From: Mobiluncus sp963511525
GTDB lineage: Bacteria; Actinomycetota; Actinomycetes; Actinomycetales; Actinomycetaceae
Assembly: GCF_963511525.1 (NCBI RefSeq)
Contig: NZ_CAUPIY010000001.1
Coordinates: 124,001-188,000 of the forward strand
DNA length: 64,000 nt
Reading direction: 5' to 3'
The position numbers and the translations under genes were made by a program. Of this stretch, positions 27,161 through 35,827 are shown one piece after another; positions within the stretch are counted from its first letter, which is position 1; the number at the start of each line of letters is the position of its first letter. The notes below the pieces were generated by a model. It worked only from the letters and a program-made list of their open reading frames with translations, had not been told where the DNA came from and made no database searches.

Positions 27161-28858
27161 ATGGAAAAGACAGCCCCCAGGGTGGCTATAGCGGTGATGG
27201 TTTTCCTGCCGCTGGCTTTCCTGGGGCTGTTTTTTCTGTGGCCGACCTTGCGGATTATCGGCCTGGGTTTGAGCGGTGCGGCGACTGGCCTCGGTTCCGG
27301 TGGTAGTGCTGGCTTTGGCGGGGCTTTGCGCGAGATGCTCGGTCGAACCCGGACCTGGACGACCCTGTTTTGGACCCTGGAGATGGGTCTGCTGGGGACT
27401 ATTTTTTCAGTTTTCCTGGGTGTGGCCGGGGCTTGGGTGCTCTACGGGCTGCGGATTCCGGGGCGTCGAGTGTGGCGCACCCTCACCGGGGTGCCTTTCG
27501 TCCTGCCCTCCGTGGTGGTCGGGGTGGCGTTCCAAAACCTGTTGGGGCCGGGCGCTCCCTTGGGTTTCCTGGGTCTGTCCGAGAGCCGTGCCGCGATTAT
27601 CTTGGCGATGGTGTTTTTTAACTTTTCCCTGGTCGCGAGGATTGTCGGCAACGCTTGGATGCGTTTGGATCCGCGTCCCGCACAAGCGGCGCGGGCGCTG
27701 GGGGCCAGTCCGGCGCGGGCGTTCTTGACCGTGACCCTGCCCCGGCTGGGGCCGGCGATTTTTGCCGCGGCTTCCCTGGTGTTCCTCTATTGCATTACGT
27801 CTTACGGCCTGATTCGGGTGCTGGGTGGGGTAAAAATCACGACGTTGGAAGTCGAGATTTATCTGGAGACCGCCAGTTACCTCAATCTTTCGGGAGCCGC
27901 AGTTTTGTCTATCCTGCAAATTCTCATCGTGTTAGCGGCTCTGGGTATTAACGGCATCGCGCGAGCGCGTTTTGAACGCGCGGGGGCGTTGCGCACCGTG
28001 CCGCCCCGGCGAGTGCGTCGCGAGGATATTTTCGCGCTGGTCTTGACCGGTTTCGGGATCTTGTTGGTGGCGCTGCCGCTAATTTTTATGGTGGTGGCTT
28101 CGCTGCGTTTGGCGGGTCGTTGGACGCTGGCGAACTATCGGGCTTTGGGCCAGCCGGGAATCGTGGCGCAGCTACCGGGCACGGCTTGGGGGGCGTGGGG
28201 GTATTCCCTGCAGGTGGCGTTGCTGTCCTGCGTGATTTCCCTGGTCATGGGGTTATCGGTGGCTCTGGTCGTGTCGCGCCGAGTACCGTCAAACTCGCGG
28301 TGGCGCGGGGCTCAGGAACTGTTCGATATGCTGTTTTCCTCTCCCCAAGGGGTTAGCGCGGTTACGGTGGGTTTCGGAATGTTGATAACTTTGCAGGCTC
28401 CGCCGCTTTCTCTGCCCGCTAACGCGGCGTTTCTGGCGGCCGCACAAGCGGTGGTGGCGGTGCCGCTGGTGTTGCGTTCGGTCTTGCCGACCTTGCGGGC
28501 CATCAATCCGCATCTGCGGGAGGCGGCCGCGACTTTGGGGGCCAATCGTCTGCAGTCTTTCGTCACGGTGGAGCTGCCCATTTTGGCGCGGGTCAGCGGG
28601 GTCGGGGCTGGTTTTGCTTTTGCAATCTCTCTGGGGGAGTTCGGGGCGACCAGTTTCTTGGCTAGGCCGCTGGAGCCGACACTGCCGGTGGCAATTTTTG
28701 CTTTGAGTTCCCGTCCGTCCGCGCAGGCACAAGGGGCGAGCGCCGCCGCGAGCGTGGTGCTGGCGCTGACTTGTGCGTTGGTCATGTTTGTGGCGGAAAA
28801 CGGTTTTACCCTGTTGACGCGAGACCCGCGGCGGCGACTGTCCCATAAAGGAGAATAA
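27161..28858 (+). CDS. thiP: Thiamine ABC transporter permease (fused, two MetI domains)
   Basis: A 565-residue inner-membrane protein with about 12 hydrophobic helices and two copies of the binding-protein-dependent permease EAA loop (ARALGASPARAFLTVTLP around residue 190 and AAATLGANRLQSFVTVELP around residue 465), as in ThiP. It forms the translocation path for thiamine. It lies between thiB and thiQ with short gaps. Confidence 0.93.
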   Translation: MEKTAPRVAIAVMVFLPLAFLGLFFLWPTLRIIGLGLSGAATGLGSGGSAGFGGALREMLGRTRTWTTLFWTLEMGLLGTIFSVFLGVAGAWVLYGLRIPGRRVWRTLTGVPFVLPSVVVGVAFQNLLGPGAPLGFLGLSESRAAIILAMVFFNFSLVARIVGNAWMRLDPRPAQAARALGASPARAFLTVTLPRLGPAIFAAASLVFLYCITSYGLIRVLGGVKITTLEVEIYLETASYLNLSGAAVLSILQILIVLAALGINGIARARFERAGALRTVPPRRVRREDIFALVLTGFGILLVALPLIFMVVASLRLAGRWTLANYRALGQPGIVAQLPGTAWGAWGYSLQVALLSCVISLVMGLSVALVVSRRVPSNSRWRGAQELFDMLFSSPQGVSAVTVGFGMLITLQAPPLSLPANAAFLAAAQAVVAVPLVLRSVLPTLRAINPHLREAAATLGANRLQSFVTVELPILARVSGVGAGFAFAISLGEFGATSFLARPLEPTLPVAIFALSSRPSAQAQGASAAASVVLALTCALVMFVAENGFTLLTRDPRRRLSHKGE

Positions 28859-28862
28859 ACAC

Positions 28863-29630
28863 GTGAACGATATTGCCCACCCGGGCTTGTGCCTGCGGCA
28901 AGTGACCTTTTCCTACCCGCCAAACCGACGCGGTGAGGCTCCCATGCCGGTTTTGCAGGACGTGGACCTTGACGTGGACCGGGGCGAAATCATGGTGCTG
29001 CTGGGACCCTCCGGCTGCGGGAAATCAACCCTGCTGCAGGTTGTGGCGGGATTGTTGCCAGCCGATTCCGGCACCCTGACCTGGGACGGGGTCAACCAGG
29101 AGCCCATTCCCACCCATCGGCGCGGATTCGCGATGCTGTTCCAAGACGGGCAACTGTTTGCCAACCGCAACGTGGAACGCAATGTCGGTTACGCCCTGGA
29201 ACTGCGCCGCCCACGCCCTAGCAAAACGGAAATAGCCGCCACAGTTGCTGAAATGCTGCAGCTGGTGCGGTTAGAGGGCATGGAAAAACGCCGTGTCGAC
29301 ACGCTTTCAGGGGGGCAGGCCGGGCGAGTCGCCCTCGCTCGCGCCCTGGCGGCCCGGCCGAAACTACTGCTACTCGATGAGCCTCTTTCCGCCCTTGACG
29401 AACAGTTGAAGTACGAGTTAGCCGCCGAAATCCGCGACATTGTGAAACGCAGCCACATCACCGCTGTTTACGTGACCCACGATCAGGCAGAGGCGGCTCT
29501 TGTGGCGGACCGGGTGGGGATCATGCTCGCTGGGGTGGTTCGTCAGACCGGCACGTTGGAGGAGCTAAAAGCCCACCCGGAGACCCGTGAAGTCGCCAAA
29601 TTCCTGGGGATCGGCTTTCCTCACCGGTAG
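28863..29630 (+). CDS. thiQ: Thiamine ABC transporter ATPase
   Basis: A 255-residue ABC ATPase with Walker A GPSGCGKST, signature LSGGQAGRVALARALA, Walker B LLLLDEPLSALD and the switch His in VTHD. The start is GTG at 28863 with AAAGGAG upstream, only four bases after thiP. It energises thiamine uptake. Confidence 0.93.
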   Translation: MNDIAHPGLCLRQVTFSYPPNRRGEAPMPVLQDVDLDVDRGEIMVLLGPSGCGKSTLLQVVAGLLPADSGTLTWDGVNQEPIPTHRRGFAMLFQDGQLFANRNVERNVGYALELRRPRPSKTEIAATVAEMLQLVRLEGMEKRRVDTLSGGQAGRVALARALAARPKLLLLDEPLSALDEQLKYELAAEIRDIVKRSHITAVYVTHDQAEAALVADRVGIMLAGVVRQTGTLEELKAHPETREVAKFLGIGFPHR

Positions 29631-29728
29631 TTCGAGAAATTCGTTAGACTGGTGACGCCAGCGCCCCGAGACCGGTGTATTCGTACCATTCTTGCGGTAT
29701 GCAGTGGTGTTTCGGAAAGGAAACGACA

Positions 29729-30220
29729 ATGAAACAAGACATGATAGCCCCCCTCGCCACCACGGATTTGTATGACGAATACGGTGACAAGCTGCGAGTT
29801 TGCGATATTCAGATGAAAAACTTTGGCGGGCATAAGGCTTTCGCCGGCCAGATTACAACAATCCACTGCCACCTCGACAATGGCCTGGTGAAAGCCACGC
29901 TGAACTCGCCGGGGGAGGGCCGGGTCCTGGTCGTTGACGGAGAAGGCGACCTGCGCACGGCCTTGTGCGGAGACATGATTGCGGGTGCCGCGGTAAAGAA
30001 CGGTTGGGCTGGGGTCGTCATCAATGGGGCGATTCGTGACTCGGCAACGATTCGCGGTCTGGCCCTGGGCATGAAAGCGCTGGGCACTACCCCTCGTAAA
30101 TCCGCCAAAGACAGCGTGGGGGAAACCGATGTGGAGCTAAACTTCGGGGGCATCACGTGGCGCCCCGGAGACATCTTGCACGCCGACATGGACGGAATCG
30201 TTTTGCTGCCAAAAGAGTAA
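29729..30220 (+). CDS. rraA: RraA-family protein
   Basis: A 163-residue protein of the RraA fold. It shows DLYDEYGDKLRVCD, the FGGHKAFAGQITT block, GDMIAGAAVKNGWAGVVINGAIRD and GDILHADMDGIVLL. In E. coli RraA inhibits RNase E; many homologues are instead 4-hydroxy-4-methyl-2-oxoglutarate aldolases, and the conserved G-x-x-RD segment fits both. The ATG at 29729 follows GGAAAGGAAAC. It is the last ordinary chromosomal gene before the IS-rich accessory region. Confidence 0.85.
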   Translation: MKQDMIAPLATTDLYDEYGDKLRVCDIQMKNFGGHKAFAGQITTIHCHLDNGLVKATLNSPGEGRVLVVDGEGDLRTALCGDMIAGAAVKNGWAGVVINGAIRDSATIRGLALGMKALGTTPRKSAKDSVGETDVELNFGGITWRPGDILHADMDGIVLLPKE

Positions 30221-30291
30221 GCCAACGCCCTGGTGAATAGAGGTCCTAAGCCCCCTTATCGTGATCAAAATATGTAAGGTGCGCCAAACTC

Positions 30292-30316
30292 CGTGGTGCC
30301 TCATGTCAATTTGAGC
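30292..30316. repeat. Terminal repeat of the 48.2-kb IS family (solo end)
   Basis: GTGGTGCCTCATGTCAATTT followed by GAGCG closely matches both ends of the IS at 48216-49091 and the solo end at 38643-38718. No transposase of that type follows; an IS3-like remnant is found instead. Confidence 0.65.
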
Positions 30317-30389
30317 GTGAATGTTAAGTTGTGCGTCTTTTTGAAGTGTATTGGGTTTTGTTCCTACTCGTTTTTGAGAGGATTGGGGC

Positions 30390-30663
30390 ATGGTTAAGAG
30401 GTATTCTCGGGTGTTTAAGGATTGGGCGGTGCGTATGCTTGTGGATTGCTTAGCTGGTGATGGCTTGTGTTCTCAGTGGAGGGCGGTTAATGAGATAGCT
30501 CCGAAGCTGGGGGTTGCAAACGAGTTATTGCGCCGCTGGTATGAGTAGCATTTGGTTGTTACGGGCGAGCGGCAGGGGTTCACGCGTGAAGAGCATGAGG
30601 AAGTCAAACGGCTCAAACGTGAGAATGCGCAGCTGCGTAGGGCGAATGAGATTTTAAAAACAG
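30390..30663 (+). pseudogene. IS3-family transposase OrfA remnant
   Basis: The frame from ATG 30390 encodes the HTH start of an IS3 OrfA (RYSRVFKDWAVRMLVD, then LGVANELLRRWYE). It is interrupted by TAG at 30546, resumes in the same frame as ERQGFTREEHEEVKRLKREN and ends abruptly at EILKT around 30663. OrfB with the DDE domain is missing. The element is dead and truncated exactly where the neighbouring ABC permease gene begins. Confidence 0.8.
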
Positions 30664-31322
30664 TCGATTTTCCGCACCTTCTGCCTGGTCAATATTCCCA
30701 ATACGGCAGCAACACCCAGACAAAAAACAGCGGTACTACTGCCTGCGATTAAGGACACCCAGACTGGACCGCTATTTGCCAGTGTATTCGGAATCAGGCA
30801 GGCCCAAATAATACCGTTCAACACCGTTGCGCGCGTGGACCCGGATATAACCCCAACGCAAGCACCGATTATTGCCATGCTAAAAACTGAGATGGCCAAA
30901 ATTGCCGCGTAGCATAGCGGCGTCAGTAAAGAGATTCCCGAGATGGCGCAATAGATTGATTCAGAGATCCAAAATCCTATTGCTACTGAGCCCGCGCCTA
31001 GCGCAGAGTGCAAATGCAACTTATTTTGAAACACTTTTGTCCTACCACCTGGGAGGCTAAACAGGAAGGAGCGTTTGTCTGGAAGGTAATCGTAAACAAC
31101 GCCGTAGGATACTATCCAGCTCACGTATATCGTAGCGATGAATAACGTAATCGCGGCAGGTATAGAGATGCTCAGGGTTAGTGGAAACGGCCCGAGAGAA
31201 GTCGCCTCATCCACGCCAAGCAACCTAAAAAATAAAGAGAACACCAGCGGTAGTGTCAAGGAAAGCGACCCTAATATTAAAAAAGGTTTTTTGTTCAAAA
31301 TACGCCATTCGTACTGTTTCAT
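30654..31322 (-). CDS. ABC-2 type membrane permease
   Basis: A 222-residue protein with about six hydrophobic helices and no recognisable catalytic motif, translationally coupled (ATGA overlap) to the ABC ATPase upstream. It is most likely the permease of that transporter. The last residues and the TAA stop (30654-30656) lie in DNA that is continuous with the IS3 remnant, so the native C-terminus may have been replaced. Substrate unknown. The adjacent two-component system suggests an antimicrobial-peptide or drug efflux role (inference). Confidence 0.75.
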   Translation of the reverse strand: MKQYEWRILNKKPFLILGSLSLTLPLVFSLFFRLLGVDEATSLGPFPLTLSISIPAAITLFIATIYVSWIVSYGVVYDYLPDKRSFLFSLPGGRTKVFQNKLHLHSALGAGSVAIGFWISESIYCAISGISLLTPLCYAAILAISVFSMAIIGACVGVISGSTRATVLNGIIWACLIPNTLANSGPVWVSLIAGSSTAVFCLGVAAVLGILTRQKVRKIDCF

Positions 31323-32023
31323 TGTTTCACCTGTGCGTTAATCAGAGTGGAATATTTGTTAAGGAAAGCATCATATTCATTGCGTTTGACGCAGGAGTCT
31401 GTGAAAGAACCTTGGTTCATGAAGAAAATCCGATTCGCTAATGAAGATACGAGGGGAAAATCGTGGCTCACTAAAATTGTCGTTGTTCCGCGAGCAGTAG
31501 CAGAACGAATGATTTCGACAAATCCCTCTACACCGGAAGCATCGATTCCGGTGGTTGGTTCATCCAACAATAACAATTCTGGCTGATTCGCGAGCGCTAG
31601 ACCTAAAGCCAGTCTAGAGCGCATCCCTGTTGATAGTTTCGACAAAGGGATATGTGTTTTCTCAAGCAGCCCTACCGTCTGGAGAATATTCTCCGGAGTT
31701 ACATGGGTTACCTCACCGTAAACCAACCGAGATTCCAGCAATTCAAGACAACTACGCGCGTCTTCCCCCTTAGGCAGTGACAGATTCGTTCCCATTATGC
31801 TGAGGTACCAATCGGAAGATTTTCCGTCAACTTTCCGGTTTTGGAAACTGAAGCTGCCGGAAGTAGGCCAAATTAATGTGGCAAGAATTTTCAGCAGCGT
31901 GGACTTACCAGCACCATTAGGACCGATGATTGCCACGATTTCTCCGGGCTCAGCTAAGAAACTGATATCGTCAACCAGGATTTTGCCATCCACCGACTTG
32001 ACCAAGTTTTGTGTTTCTAGCAT
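31319..32023 (-). CDS. ABC transporter ATPase
   Basis: A 234-residue ATPase from the ATG at 32023, which has an AGGAAG Shine-Dalgarno; the longer frame to 32074 has none. Walker A GPNGAGKST, a Q-loop region, signature LSTGMRSRLALGLALA, Walker B LLLLDEPTTGID and VSHD are present. The variant signature LSTGM is common in ABC-2 exporters of the bacitracin/lantibiotic-immunity type. Pairs with the downstream permease. Divergent from the histidine kinase. Confidence 0.9.
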   Translation of the reverse strand: MLETQNLVKSVDGKILVDDISFLAEPGEIVAIIGPNGAGKSTLLKILATLIWPTSGSFSFQNRKVDGKSSDWYLSIMGTNLSLPKGEDARSCLELLESRLVYGEVTHVTPENILQTVGLLEKTHIPLSKLSTGMRSRLALGLALANQPELLLLDEPTTGIDASGVEGFVEIIRSATARGTTTILVSHDFPLVSSLANRIFFMNQGSFTDSCVKRNEYDAFLNKYSTLINAQVKQ

Positions 32024-32163
32024 TTTTACTTCCTTCTGGACATTCCAACTAAACAAAGCGTCAAGGTTACGCAAAGCCAGACAATCAGAGTAAACAATAG
32101 TCTGTTCGAATCAGGCAAGGGTTGAGGGTCTTTTTCAGACTAACAACGAACATCAAGCGTGTG

Positions 32164-32185
32164 AATACCCCAAAATCGGGGTATT
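32164..32185. promoter_or_regulatory. Inverted repeat, candidate operator of the divergent ABC/two-component promoter
   Basis: AATACCCC-AAAATC-GGGGTATT, a perfect 8-bp-arm dyad in the intergenic space between the divergent ABC operon and the sensor kinase gene. There is no T-run that would suggest a terminator. It is a plausible site for the NarL-type regulator encoded at 33380. Confidence 0.55.
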
Positions 32186-32250
32186 GCAAAAACTTCCTAG
32201 CGGAAGTAGCCTCTGATAGGATGTGACCTGCTGCGAACTGGGAAGTCTTC

Positions 32251-33393
32251 ATGAGATATTTTGAGTCATTGGGGCCGCAGAAATCAGTCTGGGGCTATCG
32301 TCTCGGAATGCTGTTGCTTATAGTCCTTGCTTTGGGGGTTGACCTCTTTTTATTCCAGGTTCCGCCCCGCCCAACAAGCTTGATTGCCGCTGCCATTCTC
32401 AGTATTTCATCGATAATATTCCTGTTTTGGCCCCGCCTAGGTGGCTGGATCTATCTCTTAGCGGATGCAATTTTTGTGGCTCTACCCAGCTCCTCCGTGG
32501 GAATGCTGGGATATCTGTGCATGGCCGTAATCTTTCTATGGGGGTGGCGTAGGTACTATGTCGATGCCGCACTCGCAATTATCCTCCTTGCGGCGAGCTT
32601 CTTCCTGGGCGCACCGCTCTATCCAGCAACGAGCATTCTTACGTCCATACTGCTTATTGCCAGTTTCACTGCTGGGTATATGCTGCGAAGATACGTTGAT
32701 GAACGTGACGGCGCTTTGAACCAGTTATGGAATCAAAAGCTCCAAACCATCCAAGAAACCCAGGCCTTCCGTGATGGTTTATCAGTGCAACTGCACGATT
32801 CAGTGGCTGGGACTCTTTCCATTGTGGCGTCTACCGCTGAGGTAATTTGCGGGGAACTACCATCCGATTCACCCACGAGTTCCAAGGCAGAACTATTGCG
32901 TCAAGAAACGAGAAACGCTCTTAGCGAGTTGCGAGAGATTATCCAACTGTTAGACACCAGGCAGGATCAAAAAGAAATCCGCCCGCACCTCAAAAAAGAA
33001 CTGGACAGGGCCACCAGCGTCGCCGCCGGGGCGGGGCTTCGCCTCGAGCTGGATTCCAGCGGGCAAGAACTTAAAGCGCTGCCTGATTACATCGAGAATC
33101 AACTAATCACTATTTTGCGCGAAACCATAACCAATGCAATCAAATATGCTTCCCCCAGCGCGCCGGTGACCCTAAGCATTTCTCGCAGCGGCAACTTCGT
33201 GGAATTTATGATGAAAAATCGGGTATCTGAAGAGGTTCAGGACGCAGTGATGAGTTCCGGGAAAGGCCTTCTACAGCTAGAAAAGCGCCTGGATGATTCC
33301 GGGGGCAGCCTCGAAGCGTGGTCGAGCAACGGTTGGTGGATTGTCCACGCAGAGCTACCCATCGAGCAGGGGGACTTTAATGCAAAACAATAA
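32251..33393 (+). CDS. Sensor histidine kinase (HisKA_3 family)
   Basis: A 380-residue membrane kinase. The first ~150 residues contain five to six hydrophobic helices with very short extracytoplasmic loops. The dimerisation box QLHDSVAGTLS with phospho-acceptor His182 follows, then a HATPase domain (LRETITNAIKYASPS N-box, GKGLLQLEKRL G-box). Kinases of this layout usually sense signals within the membrane, often together with an ABC transporter. The ATG at 32251 has GGGAAG upstream. It overlaps the response regulator. Confidence 0.9.
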   Translation: MRYFESLGPQKSVWGYRLGMLLLIVLALGVDLFLFQVPPRPTSLIAAAILSISSIIFLFWPRLGGWIYLLADAIFVALPSSSVGMLGYLCMAVIFLWGWRRYYVDAALAIILLAASFFLGAPLYPATSILTSILLIASFTAGYMLRRYVDERDGALNQLWNQKLQTIQETQAFRDGLSVQLHDSVAGTLSIVASTAEVICGELPSDSPTSSKAELLRQETRNALSELREIIQLLDTRQDQKEIRPHLKKELDRATSVAAGAGLRLELDSSGQELKALPDYIENQLITILRETITNAIKYASPSAPVTLSISRSGNFVEFMMKNRVSEEVQDAVMSSGKGLLQLEKRLDDSGGSLEAWSSNGWWIVHAELPIEQGDFNAKQ

Positions 33394-34054
33394 CGATTCA
33401 GTGTTGCGGGTGATTTTTGCCGATGATGACCCCCTCTATATGGAGCAGGAAAGTATTCTCCTCCGTAGACAGCCGAGCCTAGACCTGGTTGGTACGGCTA
33501 ATTGCGGGACTACACTGCTGGAATTGGCCTCGCGAGTCGAGTGGGATGTGGTACTGCTGGATATTGGGATGCCTGGTTTAGATGGTATCGCCACTTTGCA
33601 ACGGCTCCTAGAACAGCGCCCTGAAGCGGTGGTACTCATGCTGACCGCTTTTGAGCGTCCCGAAACCTTACGCCAGGCGCTCGAGACCGGGGCTAAAGGA
33701 TTTTTGACCAAGGACACACCGTCAGAGGAAATCGCCGAGCTCATTCACCGCGCTTATAAAGGAAAAACCGTGTTGGACGACCGCCCGTTGGATATGCTGC
33801 GAGACTTTTACCTGCAAGGAGAGCCTGAACCTGTTGACCCCGAATTTGCCCGCCGCTTAGAGGATCTGCCTCCGCGACTGCGCAAAGTTGCCGATTGTCT
33901 GGCCCAGTCAATGACAAACCGGGAAATCTCCCGAGCGACTGGGCTCGCCGAAAACACAGTCGGAAGTTATGTCCGTGATGTCATCACCGAACTCGGAGCC
34001 CGGCGCGGCGAAATCGCCGTGAAAATGGGGCAACTGGAATTAAGGACGGAGTAA
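33380..34054 (+). CDS. NarL/LuxR-family response regulator
   Basis: From ATG 33380 (AGGGGGA upstream, overlapping the kinase end) the product is 224 residues. The receiver domain has the acidic pair DDD near residue 15-17, phospho-acceptor Asp61 in VVLLDIGMPG, Thr in MLTAF and Lys in FLTKD. The C-terminal LuxR-type HTH (DCLAQSMTNREISRATGLAE) follows. It is the cognate partner of the kinase and the likely regulator of the divergent ABC operon. Confidence 0.92.
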   Translation: MQNNNDSVLRVIFADDDPLYMEQESILLRRQPSLDLVGTANCGTTLLELASRVEWDVVLLDIGMPGLDGIATLQRLLEQRPEAVVLMLTAFERPETLRQALETGAKGFLTKDTPSEEIAELIHRAYKGKTVLDDRPLDMLRDFYLQGEPEPVDPEFARRLEDLPPRLRKVADCLAQSMTNREISRATGLAENTVGSYVRDVITELGARRGEIAVKMGQLELRTE

Positions 34055-34081
34055 CTCCTAAACGTGTAACTGACCACCGAC

Positions 34082-34315
34082 ATGAAAACGAACACTTGGA
34101 GCTCTGCTGATGGCGATGGGCGATTATGCGAAGAAAAGCACCCCCTTGTGAAGTGCCTGCGCTCCAGTGGGGCGGACTGGGCGTTTTTCCGCGACCCGGA
34201 CCGCAACCTCATCGAGATCATCGACCTGCACGTCACCCGGCTTGCTTTGGGCAGCCTCGGTTGCATAATCGGCGAGACCTTCAAACACACCACCATGGCG
34301 AACTTCTATAAATGA
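34082..34315 (+). pseudogene. Fragment of a VOC/glyoxalase-family protein
   Basis: An open frame contains GADWAFFRDPDRNLIEIIDL, which matches the C-terminal metal-binding segment of vicinal-oxygen-chelate proteins. The rest of the domain is missing and the flanking residues look unrelated. I take it as a decayed gene end. Confidence 0.5.
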
Positions 34316-34379
34316 GTCATGGGGTCTTGCTTTTTGACTCATTTTTTCGCGAACTTCAATAAGTAGGAACCTAAAACGT

Positions 34380-34426
34380 AGCTATGCTTAGAGCACTGGC
34401 ACACTGCCAGTGCTCTGAGCATAGCT
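34380..34426. terminator. Very long hairpin, probable terminator
   Basis: Two 22-base arms (34380-34401 and 34405-34426) with one mismatch and a three-base loop. The stop codon of the minus-strand gene starting at 34714 lies inside the left arm. On the minus strand the hairpin is followed by ACGTTTTAG, compatible with termination; on the plus strand by GTATTTTCG. A bidirectional terminator is likely; an IS-derived palindrome is the alternative. Confidence 0.65.
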
Positions 34427-34714
34427 GTATTTTCGGCGCTGATGTGCTTTGCGATCTATGCACATTAGGGTTTCAACAGTTCCAGTCGAACCAGTCAGTT
34501 TGTCGGCCGGTATTGCAGCATTCGTTCTCGTGTCAGCTACGGCGATGAGCCGGGCGGACGCACCCCAGCCGTCACTGGAATCGTTGAAAATCAGGAACGA
34601 GACGTTCTCCTCAAAAGGGGTGTGGTCGATAGTGAAATCGGTCATCTCGAACACGGAGCGTTTCACCGCATCAACGGCGGCATTGTGCGCTTCTGAGTCA
34701 GGTGGCAGGTTCAT
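34388..34714 (-). CDS. Hypothetical protein
   Basis: A 108-residue protein, not recognised. The ATG at 34714 has an AAGGAAT Shine-Dalgarno about seven bases upstream on the minus strand. The sequence is polar with a central hydrophobic strand region (ENVSFLIFNDSSDGW, ARLIAVADT) and no membrane segment. It stops inside a strong hairpin. The context of IS debris and fragments leaves its status uncertain. Confidence 0.45.
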   Translation of the reverse strand: MNLPPDSEAHNAAVDAVKRSVFEMTDFTIDHTPFEENVSFLIFNDSSDGWGASARLIAVADTRTNAAIPADKLTGSTGTVETLMCIDRKAHQRRKYSYAQSTGSVPVL

Positions 34715-34957
34715 GTGAGATTCCTTCGATTCATCTAATTAGGTATTAAACCAGCAACTCGCTCTATGAGGAGCCGTGACTCGACGGACCTCTGGTAACG
34801 TTGCCAGCGAGCGGAGTCAGCCTGCTCATCTCCAAGACAGCACGGATTCCCGCGTCCGCCTGTCGTTAGAGGACAAGGCTCCCCAGGGGTCGCTGGTAAT
34901 TGTTCGCGTAACCTATCAGTACACGCGAGCGGGGACGTGTGCCTGAAAGCGACAATC
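34715..34957. other. Non-coding stretch between divergent small genes
   Basis: About 240 bases without a convincing ORF. Nothing recognised beyond presumed promoters for the two divergent small genes. Confidence 0.3.
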
Positions 34958-35386
34958 ATGAGCAACCAAAACCAGAAACGCCGTATCCGCAACCGTCAGG
35001 AAAAGACCGGTCAGAAATACACCGAGGCGGCAAGGGAACAAAAGCAAAGGGAAGCCGCTCAACCCCAACAGCCCGACATATTTGGTGAGATATTTCGGCG
35101 CACCTGCGACTATTGTGGCGGAGAGGTCAAGTGGACTACTTTCTCCGATTTGGAGCAAATGTACCCAGACCAAGTCAAGGAGTACATGGAATCCCCGTTC
35201 TATTGCCAAGGGGAAAACCAGGATTGTTGGGTCTGCCTCGAGTGCGACAACTTCGGCATCATGTCTGGCCCTGAGATCGAAGGATTCGATTGGCTCCCCA
35301 CCGACGAAGAAATACTCGAGGTGTGTCCCCAATGCGGCGAGGCTTTGGACTGGGTTGACCCGGCCAGCATCCGCCTACGAGTATAG
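34958..35386 (+). CDS. Zinc-ribbon-like protein, possibly frameshifted
   Basis: From ATG 34958 the product is 142 residues: a basic, Gln/Arg-rich N-terminus, then paired-Cys motifs CDYCGG, CWVCLEC and CPQCGEA, the pattern of treble-clef or zinc-ribbon metal sites. No family recognised. The +1 frame directly downstream (about 35380-35507) encodes EYRDEYLKAKKLYGAAEVLN and then CVKCGYVEFHAGHGDFI, another CxxC unit without its own start. This suggests that the original protein was longer and a frameshift near 35375-35385 removed the end. Confidence 0.5.
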   Translation: MSNQNQKRRIRNRQEKTGQKYTEAAREQKQREAAQPQQPDIFGEIFRRTCDYCGGEVKWTTFSDLEQMYPDQVKEYMESPFYCQGENQDCWVCLECDNFGIMSGPEIEGFDWLPTDEEILEVCPQCGEALDWVDPASIRLRV

Positions 35387-35827
35387 AGACGAGTACCTTA
35401 AAGCCAAAAAGTTATACGGAGCGGCGGAGGTGCTAAACAGCGAGGCAGGTCTTTGCGTTAAGTGTGGTTATGTGGAGTTCCACGCAGGTCACGGGGATTT
35501 CATTTAGGGTGAATCCTCTTTTCAAAAAAGTGAACCCTCTAGGCGGCAAGTTTCAGACAGTCGTAGGTTTGTATCCAATATGTACGCTTGTGCGAGCCGT
35601 TTCTGGGTGGCGGTGCGGCGTGCAATTAATTCCGATGCCTCAAAACGCAGATGAACCGAAGTCATCGTCACCAATTATCTGGGAGACCCGGATGGTAAAG
35701 CCTCAGGGTGTCACGCTTTTTTATAAGACATTTGCAGAAAAACAGGGCGCAATAATTAAATACAGTTGTTCCCTAGCTATGTGATTTTTGTAATATTACA
35801 TCCGCAAAATCGATATATGATTTCATC
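35387..35827. other. Intergenic region before the second ABC operon
   Basis: About 440 bases. The first 120 hold the out-of-frame CxxC-containing tail described with the preceding gene. The remainder has no convincing coding content. The last 60 bases are AT-rich and contain a palindrome and the promoter of the ABC operon. Confidence 0.4.
35789..35800. promoter_or_regulatory. TGTAATATTACA palindrome upstream of the ABC operon
   Basis: A perfect 12-bp palindrome 28 bases before the GTG start of the ATPase gene, in an AT-rich promoter. The position would block transcription, as expected of a GntR- or TetR-type operator. No regulator gene is adjacent. Confidence 0.45.

Noticed and set aside
34124..34342. 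72-codon minus-strand ORF
   Set aside because: It is antisense to the VOC-like fragment, which has recognisable family residues on the plus strand.
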